Shown piece after piece: positions 1-17,554 of a stretch of 64,000 bases of DNA; position 1 is the first letter of the stretch; each line of letters begins with the position of its first letter. This DNA comes from Ulva prolifera (Eukaryota; Chlorophyta; Ulvophyceae; Ulvales; Ulvaceae). Location of the stretch: the NCBI GenBank assembly GCA_023078555.1, contig CM041198.1, positions 3,581,354-3,645,353 on the forward strand. The letters are read 5' to 3'. Made by a program: the position numbers and the translations under genes. Under the pieces are notes generated by a model that had not been told where the DNA came from, made no database searches, and saw only the letters and a program-made list of their open reading frames with translations.

Positions 1-7260
<7,260 letters not shown>

Positions 7261-7266
7261 TACTTA

Positions 7267-7380
7267 AACGGGCAGATGCAGGAGAGTACCGCGAAGAAAG
7301 ATCCTTGACACCAGGCGGTGACGTCGCTGCCAGGTGACACACTGCTCAACAGTGTGCGGTGCTCTGCTGAAGCAGACATG
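7267..7380. other. Spacer between two minus-strand genes
   Basis: A short interval upstream of the first proposed exon of the CPSF-A-like gene. No TATA element or other promoter motif stands out. The start codon of the gene was not fixed and could lie here or in a further 5' exon. Confidence 0.2.
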
Positions 7381-7381
7381 G

Positions 7382-7645
7382 CTACTCTTCACGATCCGGG
7401 TGCAACGTATCTACGACATCGGAATCAATCAGCATTATCGAGTTGAAATGTATCGCTTTCGACAGGAGATCGTTCGCCAACGGATTCCCCGTCCCGGGGG
7501 TGCACAGCATACATAGAGCCACATTCACAATCCCAGAACAACATGAGGCTTGCCCAAGGCCTCGGATGATATTTTGTGCTGATGTATAGTCGGTGCAAGC
7601 GGCTCCGCAGATTGATTGGCAAGCTACGGCATCTGGATACGACAT
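7382..7645 (-). CDS. Possible terminal exon of the coiled-coil gene (frame uncertain)
   Basis: Two minus-strand frames are open. One ends ...HFNSIMLIDSDVVDTLHPD near 7382, the other ends ...VESDTFQLDNAD near 7425. Both have ordinary amino-acid composition, and neither could be fixed by a convincing acceptor or by similarity. It would be the 3' end of the coiled-coil gene or a separate small gene. Confidence 0.25.
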   Translation of the reverse strand: MSYPDAVACQSICGAACTDYTSAQNIIRGLGQASCCSGIVNVALCMLCTPGTGNPLANDLLSKAIHFNSIMLIDSDVVDTLHPDREE

Positions 7646-7966
7646 GCATGTGTCCCTTTTGCTTGCCGGACTGGGCGTGCTCGTGGTGGCCGTGCTAGAC
7701 GCTTTGCCTCCTGATGGATGCAGTGTATGAAACGTGAAGTGTGTGAGCTATGTAGGATGAAGAATTTATGGTTTGGCTTTGCTTTGCACCCGTTTATTCT
7801 TCTGTATACAGTCACTTGCGTTCAGACGCTCCTGGACTTCAGCTGTCAGTCTGACACGAACGCCAACCATAACTGCACGCACAAGAGCAGCAGTGCCAGC
7901 AGTGGCTGCCACATGCGTATGCACGTGCACCCCTCATGTCACCAATTTGCGCTGAAAGTGTCACAA

Positions 7967-9011
7967 TTTGAGAGCTCTTGCAGGGCAGGCCCGATGCCTT
8001 CGTCTGTAATCTCTGATGGCAGGTATGTATCCACGCCTGTGAATAACGGCATTGCAACAGCATCCTGTTGCAGCGGCTTCCCCTTGCGAATTATGTCATG
8101 TGAGAGGCCTAGCATCACGCAACACAGCAGGGATTTACGCCTCCGCAGATCCTCCTGGTCCAGATGAGCTAGCCTGTTCCAATCCACACTTCTGCCTGCA
8201 AGTTGTCACACTGATGCACGCATTCCATATGGCATGTGTCCAATGTGGAGCAACGATCTGTTTGGATGGTGCTTTCCAGTGGAACGCCAGTGGACAACTG
8301 TTTGTTCACAGCCCGAGCAAGTATATTCACTACCTCAGCAGCTGAGTCTTCTGGTCCAAGTCCTCAGCAAATTTCTGTCTGCAAACAACAGACAGAAGAT
8401 CATGATAGAGTCCACAACGGAGCCGATGGAGCGAAAGCTACATGGTGGTCACTGTACGGTTTTCACACGCCCTCAGTACCAAAGCTGGAGCACACCTGCA
8501 CACGTTGAGCTCTTTCCGGGTTTCGGCCTCGGCCTGGCGCAGGTCTGTAAGCTCTTGCGTAAGCTGTAGACGTTTGTCCTTGAGTATGCTCAATGACTGC
8601 TGCTTGACTGAAAGCTGCTTTTGGGTACATGCTAGTTCAGTTGCAGATGACCTCTCATTCTCTTTCGCGGACAGCGCGCGAGAATGGGCTGCACTTGTCT
8701 TCTCTTGCATTTCCTGGACCTTGAGCTCCCGACAGCGCACGGCCTCCTCTGCAGAATAGCAAGAAGTGCACACATCCATGCTGGCAGAAATATACGCTCG
8801 ACTGCAAGCCACATGTTGCGAAACAATGTCGCAGCGCTAGAGCTTGATTGTTCGCTGCCGATTGTTTTGTGCCGGTTCGACACACGATCCCAGGGCACGA
8901 AGGTTCGAATTCCGCACCCAGAGATTCCATCGCAGAGACGAGCTTTCCAAGATCACTTGTGCCTGTCACATCTGCCTCAGGACGTGAATCAAGTTGAACC
9001 GTCGTCGTCAT
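7967..9011 (-). CDS. Multi-exon gene with coiled-coil segment, unknown function (partial model)
   Basis: The best exon is 8748-8496 (minus): acceptor TTGCTATTCTGCAG|, donor CAG|GTGTGC, 253 nt, open throughout. It encodes a charged heptad-like stretch (EEAVRCRELKVQEMQEKTS, then QKQLSVKQQSLSILKDKRLQ, then LTQELTDLRQAEAETRKEL), a typical coiled coil of about 80 residues. A second likely exon, about 8168-7967, encodes LRRRKSLLCCVMLGLSHDII and ends near a GTGACA donor. A candidate 5' exon near 9011-8905 begins with an ATG followed by TTTVQLDSRPEADV. Further exons may lie at 9080-9800 and at 7382-7640, but frames there are ambiguous. The family was not recognised. The coiled coil suggests a structural or scaffold protein. 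Confidence 0.45.
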
Positions 9012-9079
9012 GGCGAGACAGGTTGGGAATCCTAGCTAAACGAGCCTGCGGTTGCAATACGTGACAGACAGCTCTAGTG

Positions 9080-9800
9080 AATAGTCAGCAAACGCTGGAT
9101 CTCTGCAACAGTAGATGTATTTGGCAATGTTCGTCGTTCCAGTCCGAATGTGTTGCTGACCTTCCGAAAATGTCCACAGCCAGAGTCGTGAAACGTCTGC
9201 ACTTCTATGCCGCTTTCGACGTGTGTTTCGCGAGCAGCAATGCGCCGGGCGAGCCTTGGAGCTCCATCCTGCATTTTGGTGGCTGCAAGGGCAGCTGACA
9301 AGTGTCCACGAGGGAAGTGAAGCAAGGCCAGATGCACCTGCTGACACTGACGCCATGCATGAAATGGTCCAAGGGCCTCCCGAGGCACTGCATCCTCTCT
9401 ATCCTGCAGGCACCTGGTCGTGGTCCGGTTCGGATGTCTTGAGTTGTTGACCCAGGTGATTGCCCGCGATGCTACCTGCTGCTTTGAGTGTGTCCATGTC
9501 AAACTGCATCATCCCTGGCCTGCAGGCACAAGATTGCATTGCGTTGCAGGCTACAACCCACACTTTCATCAAGCTGGCAGTGCTGCCCGTCAAATGGCCT
9601 CCGACCTTGTGACAAGCTTTCATTGCAATTGCCAAGCTTGCCCCCATTGCCCATGAAATTCCAGACTGCAAAGCTCTCAATATGTACGGAGATCACTGTT
9701 CCATACGATGTGCAGGGCATCAAACATGGCACATAGCTCCTCATCATAGCTCCATATGGATCTGTGCCATCTCTCATACACCTGCCAGCATGGCCCATCA
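9080..9800 (-). other. Possible 5' exons of the coiled-coil gene, unresolved
   Basis: Minus-strand frames with protein-like composition occur at about 9770-9685 (SIWSYDEELCAMFDALHIVW) and 9680-9410 (GASLAIAMKACHKVGGHLTG), and at 9500-9080. They cannot be joined with good splice sites by eye. The strand agrees with the neighbouring coiled-coil exon. Confidence 0.25.
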
Positions 9801-10052
9801 CAGACACAGACCTGGCACAACATTGCATGCATGCAGCACTGACCGAAGCTTCGTGACAGGTGGTGCTTGGGTACCGTACTGCTAGTGTGGTCAAGGACAG
9901 CATCAACAGGGTAAGACCAGACACCAGGCCCCTAGCACCCTAGCACGCATGTATCGCTGGTGTAGGCTGCAGTGCCCGCGGTCAAACTCGAGGACCCCAG
10001 ACAACCTTCAAATCCAGGAGACGGACAAGGCGGGCACTGCTGCAGGCCCGCT

Positions 10053-10330
10053 GGTGTGACAAGGATAAGTGCGGCGAGGCGGGCAGCACCGTGACAGGAG
10101 CAAGCAGAGCAAGCACAAACCCAGACACCCACGAAACACACACAGAACCCACCACGCGCCCAGAAATCGACGTCGCACCTAGAACCTCCAACCGCTACAC
10201 ACCCTCCGCTACACACCCACACCCAAACAGACAACAACCACCCCACCGGCACCTCCGGCTTTGCCCCTTGCAACACACACTGCCCCACACACACCCACAC
10301 AACACCCCACACCACAACGCCTGTCCCCGT
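10053..10330. repeat. Two convergent copies of the dispersed head around a C/A-rich tract
   Basis: A plus-orientation head (TGTGACAAGGATAAGTGCGG then CGAGGCGGGCAGCACCG, 10053-10098) and a minus-orientation head (CCGGCACCTCCGGCTTTGCC then CCTTGCAACAC, 10244-10274) face each other across a tract made of ACACC and ACCCAC runs. This is the same family as 5817-6060 and 28266-28315. Confidence 0.6.
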
Positions 10331-10516
10331 ACGACAGGCCCACTGGTGTCTTGCTTGCTGCGTGCGCATGGCAATCCTCCACAGATGCTCACAACAACGG
10401 TGATTGATTGGGCCACACCTGGCCTGTGGCTGAGCAGCATTGCCCAACACAAGAAACTGTGCATGACAGGGGTGAATGGCAATCCTGTCATGTGACACTG
10501 CTGCGCATGTGCCTGT

Positions 10517-10578
10517 GCTTGTGCCACGTAGGTGCTAGTATACTGGAGCAGATTGTGCCACGTAGGTACTAGTGTACT
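10517..10578 (+). repeat. Short imperfect direct repeat
   Basis: TTGTGCCACGTAGGT followed by GCTAGTATACTG is repeated 34 bp later as TTGTGCCACGTAGGT followed by ACTAGTGTACTG. No gene is seen nearby; origin unknown. Confidence 0.7.
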
Positions 10579-11099
10579 GTGAGCTCGAGCGGGCAATGTG
10601 AGCTCAATTGACTTCAAAGGTCCACAGCTAGCCGCAGACCGGAGGTATGCTGCAGTTGTGTGTAATGACAGTTATTCTTAACCAGTACAATGATATTCAA
10701 GATTTCTTAATATCCTGTGGAACATTCCATCATACACATCAAGCCTTCATAGAATGGACTGCCATTGGTACCACTCAATTTCAATTGTGCTGTCCCCTGG
10801 CGGCCATGCATTGATCCAGGTACCGGAGCTCAATGCATGGCAGTCAGTTGATACCACAATCACACACTAGGTGCCTAATGTGACACATATCAAATGTGTC
10901 TCACTAGCGCCCCTCCGGCTTTGTCCTTGTAACACACATCAAATGATCCCCGGGCCTGGTTGTTGCCCGCGCAGGGCCCGCGCGTAGCATGCATGCGACC
11001 CGCCTCACTCGCGTTGTCCTTGTAACGCATCGAATGAGCAATGGCAGGGCAGGCCGACTGTTCAATGTCAAGGGGGGTGGCGAAGCCACAATGAGTCTT

Positions 11100-11144
11100 G
11101 TGGCAATCCAGTGATATATAGCGGCCATGTCACTGGATTGCCAC
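11100..11144. repeat. Small hairpin element, copy 1 (14-bp perfect arms)
   Basis: GTGGCAATCCAGTG and CACTGGATTGCCAC flank a 17-bp centre containing TATAGCGGCCAT. A second copy with the same centre is at 27978-28020, so this is a repeated unit and not a chance palindrome. Confidence 0.75.
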
Positions 11145-11330
11145 GAAAATGCTGCATTGGGGACGCGACTGGAGCTGTCAGGGCTAATACTGCTGCTGTT
11201 AGGGATAATACCTGGGGCCCCCTGCAGCCACCTCGGCTGCAGCCGAGGTAAAGTCAAGTAGAGTCAACTTGAATTGAGGTTCTATAGAATGTATACGGGC
11301 TCGGTCGGTATCGGGGGAGCGTGCGCGGGG

Positions 11331-11344
11331 TGTACTATAGTACA
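11331..11344. repeat. 14-bp perfect palindrome
   Basis: TGTACTATAGTACA is a perfect palindrome. Related ACTATAGTA palindromes recur in tandem at 11752-11780 (two copies of GCTACTATAGTATA), on the other side of the poly-G-flanked repeat. Confidence 0.8.
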
Positions 11345-11462
11345 CGTACGTATACGTAGGATACTAGTGGCCACCTGCTGGCAGTGTGTGCCTCCTTCTT
11401 GCGGGGCACCTCCTTCTTGCGGGGCATGCGGGTTGTTTGTGAGGGGGTGTGTCACAAGGACA

Positions 11463-11496
11463 GGGGGGGGCGGGGGGGGGGGGGGGGGGGGGGGGG
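11463..11496 (+). repeat. Poly-G tract (G8-C-G25)
   Basis: Eight G, one C, then 25 G. It directly precedes the dispersed repeat copy at 11497-11683. Such a tract can form G-quadruplexes and is error-prone in sequencing, so the length is approximate. Confidence 0.9.
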
Positions 11497-11680
11497 TGAT
11501 ACAAGGACAAAGCAAGCAAGGCAGGTAGCACCGCGAGCAGCAACCAGAGGAACCGCACACCCACGCAACCAGCATCCAGCAACACGCAGCACATATCAGC
11601 ACACCCACGCAATGTCCACACCTGCGCTGGCCACAGCTACACAGCCACACAAAAACCCCCACACACAAGCCCCTGTGTGA

Positions 11681-11683
<3 letters not shown>
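11497..11683 (+). repeat. Dispersed repeat copy (ACAAGGACAAAGC head, C/A-rich tail) between two poly-G tracts
   Basis: The head is almost identical to 5817-5880 and is followed by a shorter CACC-rich tail. The copy is bounded on both sides by long runs of G on the same strand, which makes it look as if the G runs mark its ends. Confidence 0.75.

Positions 11684-11713
<30 letters not shown>
11684..11713 (+). repeat. Poly-G tract (30 G)
   Basis: An uninterrupted run of 30 G on the right side of the dispersed repeat copy, in the same orientation as the tract at 11463-11496. Confidence 0.9.
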
Positions 11714-11714
<1 letters not shown>

Positions 11715-11915
11715 TCGTTGTATGCTAGCACCTCCATGGGTGATGCGTGTAGCTACTATAGTATAGCTACTATAGTATAGCCCTGGGTTTCTTGCTGTCA
11801 GGTTGCGGGGTTCATCGAGTTGTTTGCTCAGGGGTAAGGCTGCAGCCACGCGTTTGTAACTATGGCGGCTGATTGTTCAACTTCTGCTTGGCCCATGGTG
11901 CACACAAGGGTCCAA

Positions 11916-12183
11916 TGGGTTGAGGACGGAATAAACGCTACCCCCTCCGTTTCAGGAGATCGTGGGTTCGATTCTGCGTGCGCTTTGGGGACTCGAAATG
12001 GCCGGACGTGACCACCTCGCTTAGCACAGGAGGAGGCCCTGTGAGTTGCGTACGGTCGTCTGAGGGGGGTTTCCAGGTGGTTTACCCCTTCGGCATATGT
12101 GGTCCCGTTAACTCAGAGTTGTCAATGTCCAATAAAATACGGCTCAGTAAATTTAGAAATTTAGTAAATTTACTTTACTTTAC
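11916..12183 (+). mobile_element. tRNA-derived SINE, copy 1
   Basis: About 268 bp shared with 19091-19349 at roughly 85-90 percent identity by eye. The 5' part looks tRNA-like: TGGGTTGAGGACGG near the start as a possible A box, an anticodon-arm-like CTCC-loop-GGAG, and a good B box GGTTCGATTC at 11965-11974. A non-tRNA body containing CCTCGCTTAGCACAGGAGGA follows, then a short TTTAC-repeat tail. This is the layout of SINEs. No clear target-site duplication was found at either copy. Confidence 0.7.
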
Positions 12184-12389
12184 ATGTTGGCTGTGGCTTG
12201 GATGTACACGTGTACACTTAAGCTTTCTCTGCTCCCAGGCCTGCGCAACATGAAGATGTGCAATTGCACGTTTCCAATATGTAGTTAACAATTGCTATGT
12301 GTCAACATGTTGCATCCAAGTCTGGGCAGGCGGGTGGTTACTAGTAGTACACTGTTTGACAGTGTGATGCTGTGAGTTTGAATTCAGTT

Positions 12390-12462
12390 GCTATAGCATG
12401 CTGTAGCAGTTGCCCTTTTAATCGAGGTAACTCAAATGAAAGCTGCTACAGCATGCTATAGC
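12390..12462. repeat. Inverted repeat with 20-bp perfect arms
   Basis: Arms GCTATAGCATGCTGTAGCAG (12390-12409) and its exact complement (12443-12462) enclose a 33-base loop. No gene or transposon ends were recognised around it. Confidence 0.9.
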
Positions 12463-12579
12463 GTGCACCTACTCCTGTCCTTATGCTGCACCTGGTCCTG
12501 TGGTGAGACACGTACCTGCGACCTCCACCGTCTTAGACCAAGACCTTTGTCCTTGTACGGAGGGTGTTCCACATTGCCA

Positions 12580-12601
12580 GTGCTCGTGATATCACGAGCA
12601 C
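12580..12601. repeat. 22-bp perfect palindrome
   Basis: GTGCTCGTGAT followed directly by ATCACGAGCAC, with no loop. It is one of three long palindromes within 450 bp. It could be a dimeric protein-binding site or a cruciform former. Confidence 0.9.
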
Positions 12602-12813
12602 CAGGACAGGTGCCATGATGCCTGTCCAGCTCAAGCATGCATGCACATATGTGCCTGCGTCGTGGGCCGGTGGTTCTGCTGACCGTTGTCCGGCACGATC
12701 GCGAGTTGATCGATCGATGGGCACGACGCTCTGCAGATCACAATGTGCGCGCGATATGAACGCATGTCTAGATATAAAAACAAGAGTTGTAGCCAGATAT
12801 CTGTCAAACATAC

Positions 12814-12831
12814 ACTGTAGATATCTACAGT
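12814..12831. repeat. 18-bp perfect palindrome
   Basis: ACTGTAGATATCTACAGT, a perfect palindrome with no loop, in an A/T-richer stretch of the spacer. Confidence 0.9.
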
Positions 12832-12955
12832 CTGTGTTGAATCGATACCACAAATCAACATCTGATCATGAGGACCGCTGCGGAATGCGTTTAGACTATA
12901 GCTATAGCTGGTGACTCCGTTCACCGTCAACGTGACACTCGTGAATACTTTTTTA

Positions 12956-12983
12956 CTACCTGCTACCTGCTACCTGCTACCTG
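12956..12983 (+). repeat. (CTACCTG)4 minisatellite
   Basis: Four exact tandem copies of CTACCTG in non-coding spacer. Confidence 0.95.
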
Positions 12984-13553
12984 CGTAGCTGCTGCCTGCG
13001 GCATATTGCACAATGTTGCGCAATAACTGCAGCTATGCAGATGCCACCCAGCGCTGCGCACAGGCAGGATCGACAAATGAGCAGACTGGAGGTATTTCGA
13101 TGGCAGCCTAGGTATTTTCGGCAAAAACACGAAACGCTGCAAAACCACTTGCATTCAAGTCCATATCTTCTGCGCTTCACATTGGTGTTTTTTCGGGCTT
13201 CAGGTGAGGTCTGTGCACGCAGCCCGATGAATTTCTCTGTCATGGAGAACGCCGCTTTACGTCGGGTTACCGCTCGAGTACACCGGAGAGTGTGCAAGCG
13301 CCCCGGTTCATTGTGACACCGGGTCGAATGGATCGCTGTTGCTGTTGAGTGCTCAATTGCGTTGGTTGTGCTCTAATTGGAGCCTTGGTATGTTGTGGCG
13401 GTGTATTGCAAGTGTGCCCGCTTACCCGTCCGTACCGCTGAATTACGTCGACAGAGCTCGATCAGGCCTTTGGCCAGCCTGATTGGGCATCTCTTTGACG
13501 AAAGCCATCCACATTTGCTTTCGATATAACTTCAGCTGTGATTCTGTCTAGTT

Positions 13554-13643
13554 TTAGGGCCTATGAGCGGCAGCTTGGACTGCTCGGGTCTTGTCCACGT
13601 ACACGGCGTTACTCTGAAAGTACGTGAGGCCGCTCGTAAAGAG
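13554..13643 (-). CDS. C-terminal exon of an unrecognised minus-strand gene
   Basis: A strong acceptor (TGTTCCCTTTTCAG|) is followed by a 90-nt frame in phase 0 that ends in TAA and encodes LFTSGLTYFQSNAVYVDKTR then AVQAAAHRP. The composition is typical of folded protein. Likely upstream exons lie between 13,650 and 14,260: one frame has GVKVLRLDLAHAM before a possible ATG|GTCACG donor, others have SRLPFALKKNKELLNNA and CFEWLLRGCDRSIWVWCEAV. Their order and frames could not be fixed. Family unknown. Confidence 0.4.
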   Translation of the reverse strand, partial: LFTSGLTYFQSNAVYVDKTRAVQAAAHRP

Positions 13644-13649
13644 CTGAAA

Positions 13650-14260
13650 AGGGAACATATGAATCCAGGGATGTGCTCAGAATTTTGTGCAGGACAACAT
13701 CTGACCATGTGGTCGTGACCATGGCGTGAGCCAGATCCAGCCTGAGCACTTTCACACCAAGAATGCTTTTCTGCCCTTTTGCCACGCCGCACAGAGCCAT
13801 GAATGCCAATGGTGTGGACACTGGCGTTGTTCAGTAGTTCCTTGTTTTTCTTCAAAGCAAACGGGAGTCGAGAACTCAACACTCAACTCTTGGAATGCGA
13901 TTGAGCATGACACTGCCTCACACCAAACCCAGATGCTTCTGTCACAACCCCGAAGCAACCACTCAAAGCACTGAGACACTTCCACATAGATGATGTTGGC
14001 ATCCGTGCCGCTCCTCCGAGCGCGACCGGTTGATGAGCAGGGTGCTCTTGGAGCTGCAGTCCTATGAGGCCCCGGCAGAAATTTTGGTCGCTGGTTATTG
14101 CACACCCTCGTAGCCACAGCATGTCGCTGCGGTAGCGGCCGATCAAGCGCTCCGTAGATATTTCAACACAACTACACACCAAGATGCACAAATGAACTTC
14201 AAAAGCGCTGCTGAACGTGATAGTTTTATTAAGACACACTGACCCTGTTCGACCGTGCAC
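13650..14260 (-). other. Probable upstream exons of the 13554-13643 gene, unresolved
   Basis: All three minus frames are broken into short open pieces with protein-like content, for example STERLIGRYRSDMLWLRGCA near 14150 and FEWLLRGCDRSIWVWCEAV near 13950. This fits several small exons with short introns, as in the other genes of this window. Confidence 0.25.
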
Positions 14261-14508
14261 TGCTGAAACGCTTCGCGATAGCTGTTTGTACCCAGTCGCG
14301 CCCCCACCTCGCCCTGTCCATTACGTAGTATTCTGTACCTATTTGCTTTGCGTCGATATGATAGCCCAAGGCCCCTCGGAATTTAGCGCCACAGCATTCT
14401 TTTCGCGCTGCGAAAGGTCAGCATGACCTCGAGCTTAGTTTTTCGACGATTTGATTGCATCTTCGTCGCACAGATGCAAACTGCTGCTTGTTTCGAATTC
14501 TGTGAGGA

Positions 14509-14600
14509 ATGCTGGAAGTGAAGGCTGAATTAGTGAAGCAGCTAGACGCACTCGAGCACAAAGCCGCTCGCGGCAACCGTAGAAGCAGCAAAATCCTCTG
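14509..14600 (+). CDS. Possible small C-terminal exon, plus strand
   Basis: A frame beginning at an ATG encodes LEVKAELVKQLDALEHKAAR then GNRRSSKIL and stops at 14600. It is helical, charged and heptad-like. No upstream exon was fixed. It may equally be chance. Confidence 0.2.
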
Positions 14601-14609
14601 AAGCATTCA

Positions 14610-16560
14610 CTTCAGATGTGCTACCAGTGTTGTTCTGTGCCGCTCTACGCCCTGCTCAAGGACAGTATTGTTGACACATGAGCACAAGGTGAGGAAGCAG
14701 ACTGCGACATGTGGATCGTGGAGGCATGCAGCACGGAAACTCCCATATTGAATAGGTGATCCCCCTGTGCAGCTCAATGAGCCATTGGAATACATTGGAC
14801 AGAGTCATGGCGACCAGCGTGGAACACAGACAATCGCTACAAGCAACACGACAGGGCGTTTTCCTTGGACTATCGAGTAGCCTGCACATACAGGTCGGCG
14901 CCAGTACATTCAACAATGGTGCATGCCTGAGCAATGGAGTTATCTTACTAGGCACATGATGCAGGCATGCGGTTTATACTGTACATGATGCAGGTCTTAG
15001 AAGACTTCTACTTGCAATGTGACCACTAATGCACCTATGAATTCGACACAGCAGTCATTGGTGGATACTCAAACTCAACTGCCATGAGATCATGACGGCT
15101 TGCACATGGGGATTTATACCCGCAATAAGCTGCAAACTCGAGGACGTCCGTGGACACTGTGTTGGTTGCGACGGGATGAGCACGTCAACACGGTCAAGCA
15201 CACCGGCTCCCCGACATCACATCACATTATCGAACTGGGCGTATACCCGATGATGAGAGTAAGAAGCTGCAAATTAGGTGCTTCAACCCGACTGTATGAT
15301 GCTGGCGTCATGCACCTCCGGACAGGCCTCTGATTGTTCCCGGCAATTCTTGGCAAGCAATTGCATCTCACAGCAATCATAATTGCAGGCCACACAGGCA
15401 CGCGCACAAAGATGCGCCGGACATAGTTGCAAGCCATGCAGCAATCATTCTGGAGAGATACGTCTTGTCAGCGGCCGGCTTCATCACAAGACTGATCAGC
15501 ACAGCGTCCCCAGACCAACCTGAGGCAGCAGAGCGGCAGCCTGATGAACTGCCGGAATAAATCATTTCATAAGCCGCAGGTCATGTGTGTACAACTATGC
15601 AGCGACTTCAGCAGCTGGAAAATATGTCAACGTACCTCAGGCGCAGATGTGTGCATAGCTGGCACATCTTCTGGACCGCTCGAGCAGCCACATACTCATG
15701 TACAGAATGAAACGGATGACTATAACGAAGACTATGTGCTGCAAGTTGGTCTGGTGCGGTGATGTTTCCTGTCGGGAGGCCTGGCCGTGCGCATTCGTAC
15801 CGTATGGTATTCAGCAGTACGCTGCGGCACAGCGGCTGGTAATGACTTTGCAAAAAGGCCACACCGACGACTGTTTGACCCGCAATAAACATCTTTGTAA
15901 CAATGACATCACATGCGTGGGCGTAGGAGCGGTGCAGCGGCGATCTGTTGCTCTGTGCCTTTTGACGCATTTACCTACCGCGGCAGAGCGTGGTATGTCG
16001 ATGGTAACTGGGGCAAATTGGGTAAAGGCCCTCGTATGAGCCCGCACAGCCCGGTAACTCCGGCTCTGAGGTGCCGGGCACAACACGGTACTACCAGCGA
16101 TGCCACTTTACCACCGTGCTACCTCCCGTTTGCTCATTTGTCGATCCTGCCTGTGGCGCTGCAGATCCTTGGACAGGCTCTTATGATGCCGGACTTGTTT
16201 TTTGTAGGTTCATCTCCCACCTCCTGCGCCCGCGTGCACCCGCGCTGTGCGAAGCCCTGAGCTCACGTACGTCGCGAATCGTTGATTCTCGGTAAGAACG
16301 AGCCCAGGGAATGATGATCCGGGCTCAGGCTGGTGCATGACGGCGAATCGAGCATGCACATGTGCGCTCAGGGACGCCCCTAACAAGCGCATTTGAGACA
16401 TGATGTGCAACATTATGCAGAAGATGTTGCTTTTGGACATGCGGGTAGCTTGTGGGTGCAGCATGCGTTTCGTGCTGCATACATCATGCTGCTGTGGCGG
16501 CTGGACAGTGCATGGGTGCTGCCACGTCGACATGCCACGTCAACGTGCGCAAGGTCAGCA
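14610..16560. other. Interval without a confident gene
   Basis: Short plus frames near 15913-16295 (FDAFTYRGRAWYVDGNWGKL; VLPPVCSFVDPACGAADPWT) have acceptable composition but overlap in different frames and lack clear splice sites. No repeats of note were seen. Confidence 0.3.
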
Positions 16561-16722
16561 TTCACATCTCGGATCGATCTCGACGGCCGAGAACTGCATC
16601 ATCACGCGCCGCGGCGCCTGGACAACCCGCGTGAACTCACTGGCCTTGTCAAACTTACCTGCGATGGGTCAACACAAACCTGTCGCTGGTTCAAGCCAAG
16701 GCTCCATGCCGGCACAGCGACA

Positions 16723-16749
16723 CCCCCCCCCCCCCCCCCCCCCCCCCCC
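16723..16749 (+). repeat. Poly-C tract (27 C)
   Basis: A run of 27 C, the mirror of the poly-G tracts at 11.46-11.71 kb. The proline string it creates in plus-strand frames is not coding evidence. Confidence 0.9.
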
Positions 16750-16814
16750 ACTCAGCATGCGCACATCACCCAGCGCTCCATATAAACAGGACTTCATCCC
16801 AGGTTCACCTGTGA

Positions 16815-17400
16815 CATCAGCTGTAGACATCTTCCCCAGCGCTCCTCGACGACTGTTCTGGGAGCTTAAGCAATTGGCACACATGTTTAGACACGGTCGG
16901 ATTCAGGCAGAGCCTCGACTGAATAGGTACAGCATGGACATCTATACACACCAAGGGTCCTTTGACAGGCCGGTCTGGGATCACGGGCGCGGGTCGCCGC
17001 AAGCAGCCGACGCCGTACGGCGCGTGCTGGCCTATCGATGGCAGCACCACGATCTGACGGTCCCCGATCCAACAGCCCAGCTCCAGTGCACAGGCAGCTC
17101 AACGGGCCGAGGCAGTGAATCAGATGAAGAATCGTGTGCGTGTGGTTTTCATCACGGCCTGGGCCGTCGAGAGTCGCACAACGGAGCCGTGCAGCACGGT
17201 CGGCAACAGCAGGTGCGCAGCTGTTGCTTGCAACCTCCCGAACGCGTCCAACCCGTGCTGCGTAGGCACAGTGCATGCCATGAAGCTCGATCGTCGCAGG
17301 TAGGAATAGTAGCCCGTCCCAGCGCCGATATCGGAACCCGGCTCGGTGATAACAGCATCCGAGGCCGCGAGACAGGTGCCTTAATTGCGCGCAGTCCGTG
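16815..17400 (-). other. Possible downstream exons of the 17914-17555 gene
   Basis: Minus-strand frames with good composition occur at 17360-17165 (GSDIGAGTGYYSYLRRSS, then HGLDAFGRLQATAAHLLLP) and 17000-16817 (PLVCIDVHAVPIQSRLCLNP). GAGTGYYSYL resembles a SAM-binding methyltransferase motif I, but the frame cannot be joined in phase to the upstream exons and the usual downstream motifs were not seen. Confidence 0.25.
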
Positions 17401-17554
17401 ACCAAGCCTGAGATCCATGTAGGCAAAAGCGCGTGTCGTCTGCCCATGTGTGCAGCTCGAGGATCCAGCTATAGACGACGGACAAAAAGGGCCTCGCAAA
17501 TTTAAAGCAAACTCAAGCCGGGTGCACTGACGACATGAAACACATCCCGTGCAC

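Larger units (their letters stand above)
9925..13530. other. Repeat-rich spacer without a confident gene
   Basis: Apart from the repeats listed separately, no frame here has convincing coding character; open frames come mostly from CA-rich and poly-G runs (His/Thr or Gly/Pro strings). At 13000-13320 a plus frame with YLLRFTLVFFRASGEVCARS is open, but no splice sites or similarity support it. Confidence 0.4.

Noticed and set aside
11916-11990. True tRNA gene at the GGTTCGATTC B box
   Set aside because: The acceptor and T stems do not pair properly, and the same sequence with a 190-bp body and tail is repeated at 19091, so it is a SINE.
16400-17401. 333-codon plus-strand frame
   Set aside because: It crosses the poly-C tract (a proline string) and lies opposite frames with better coding character; no domain was recognised.
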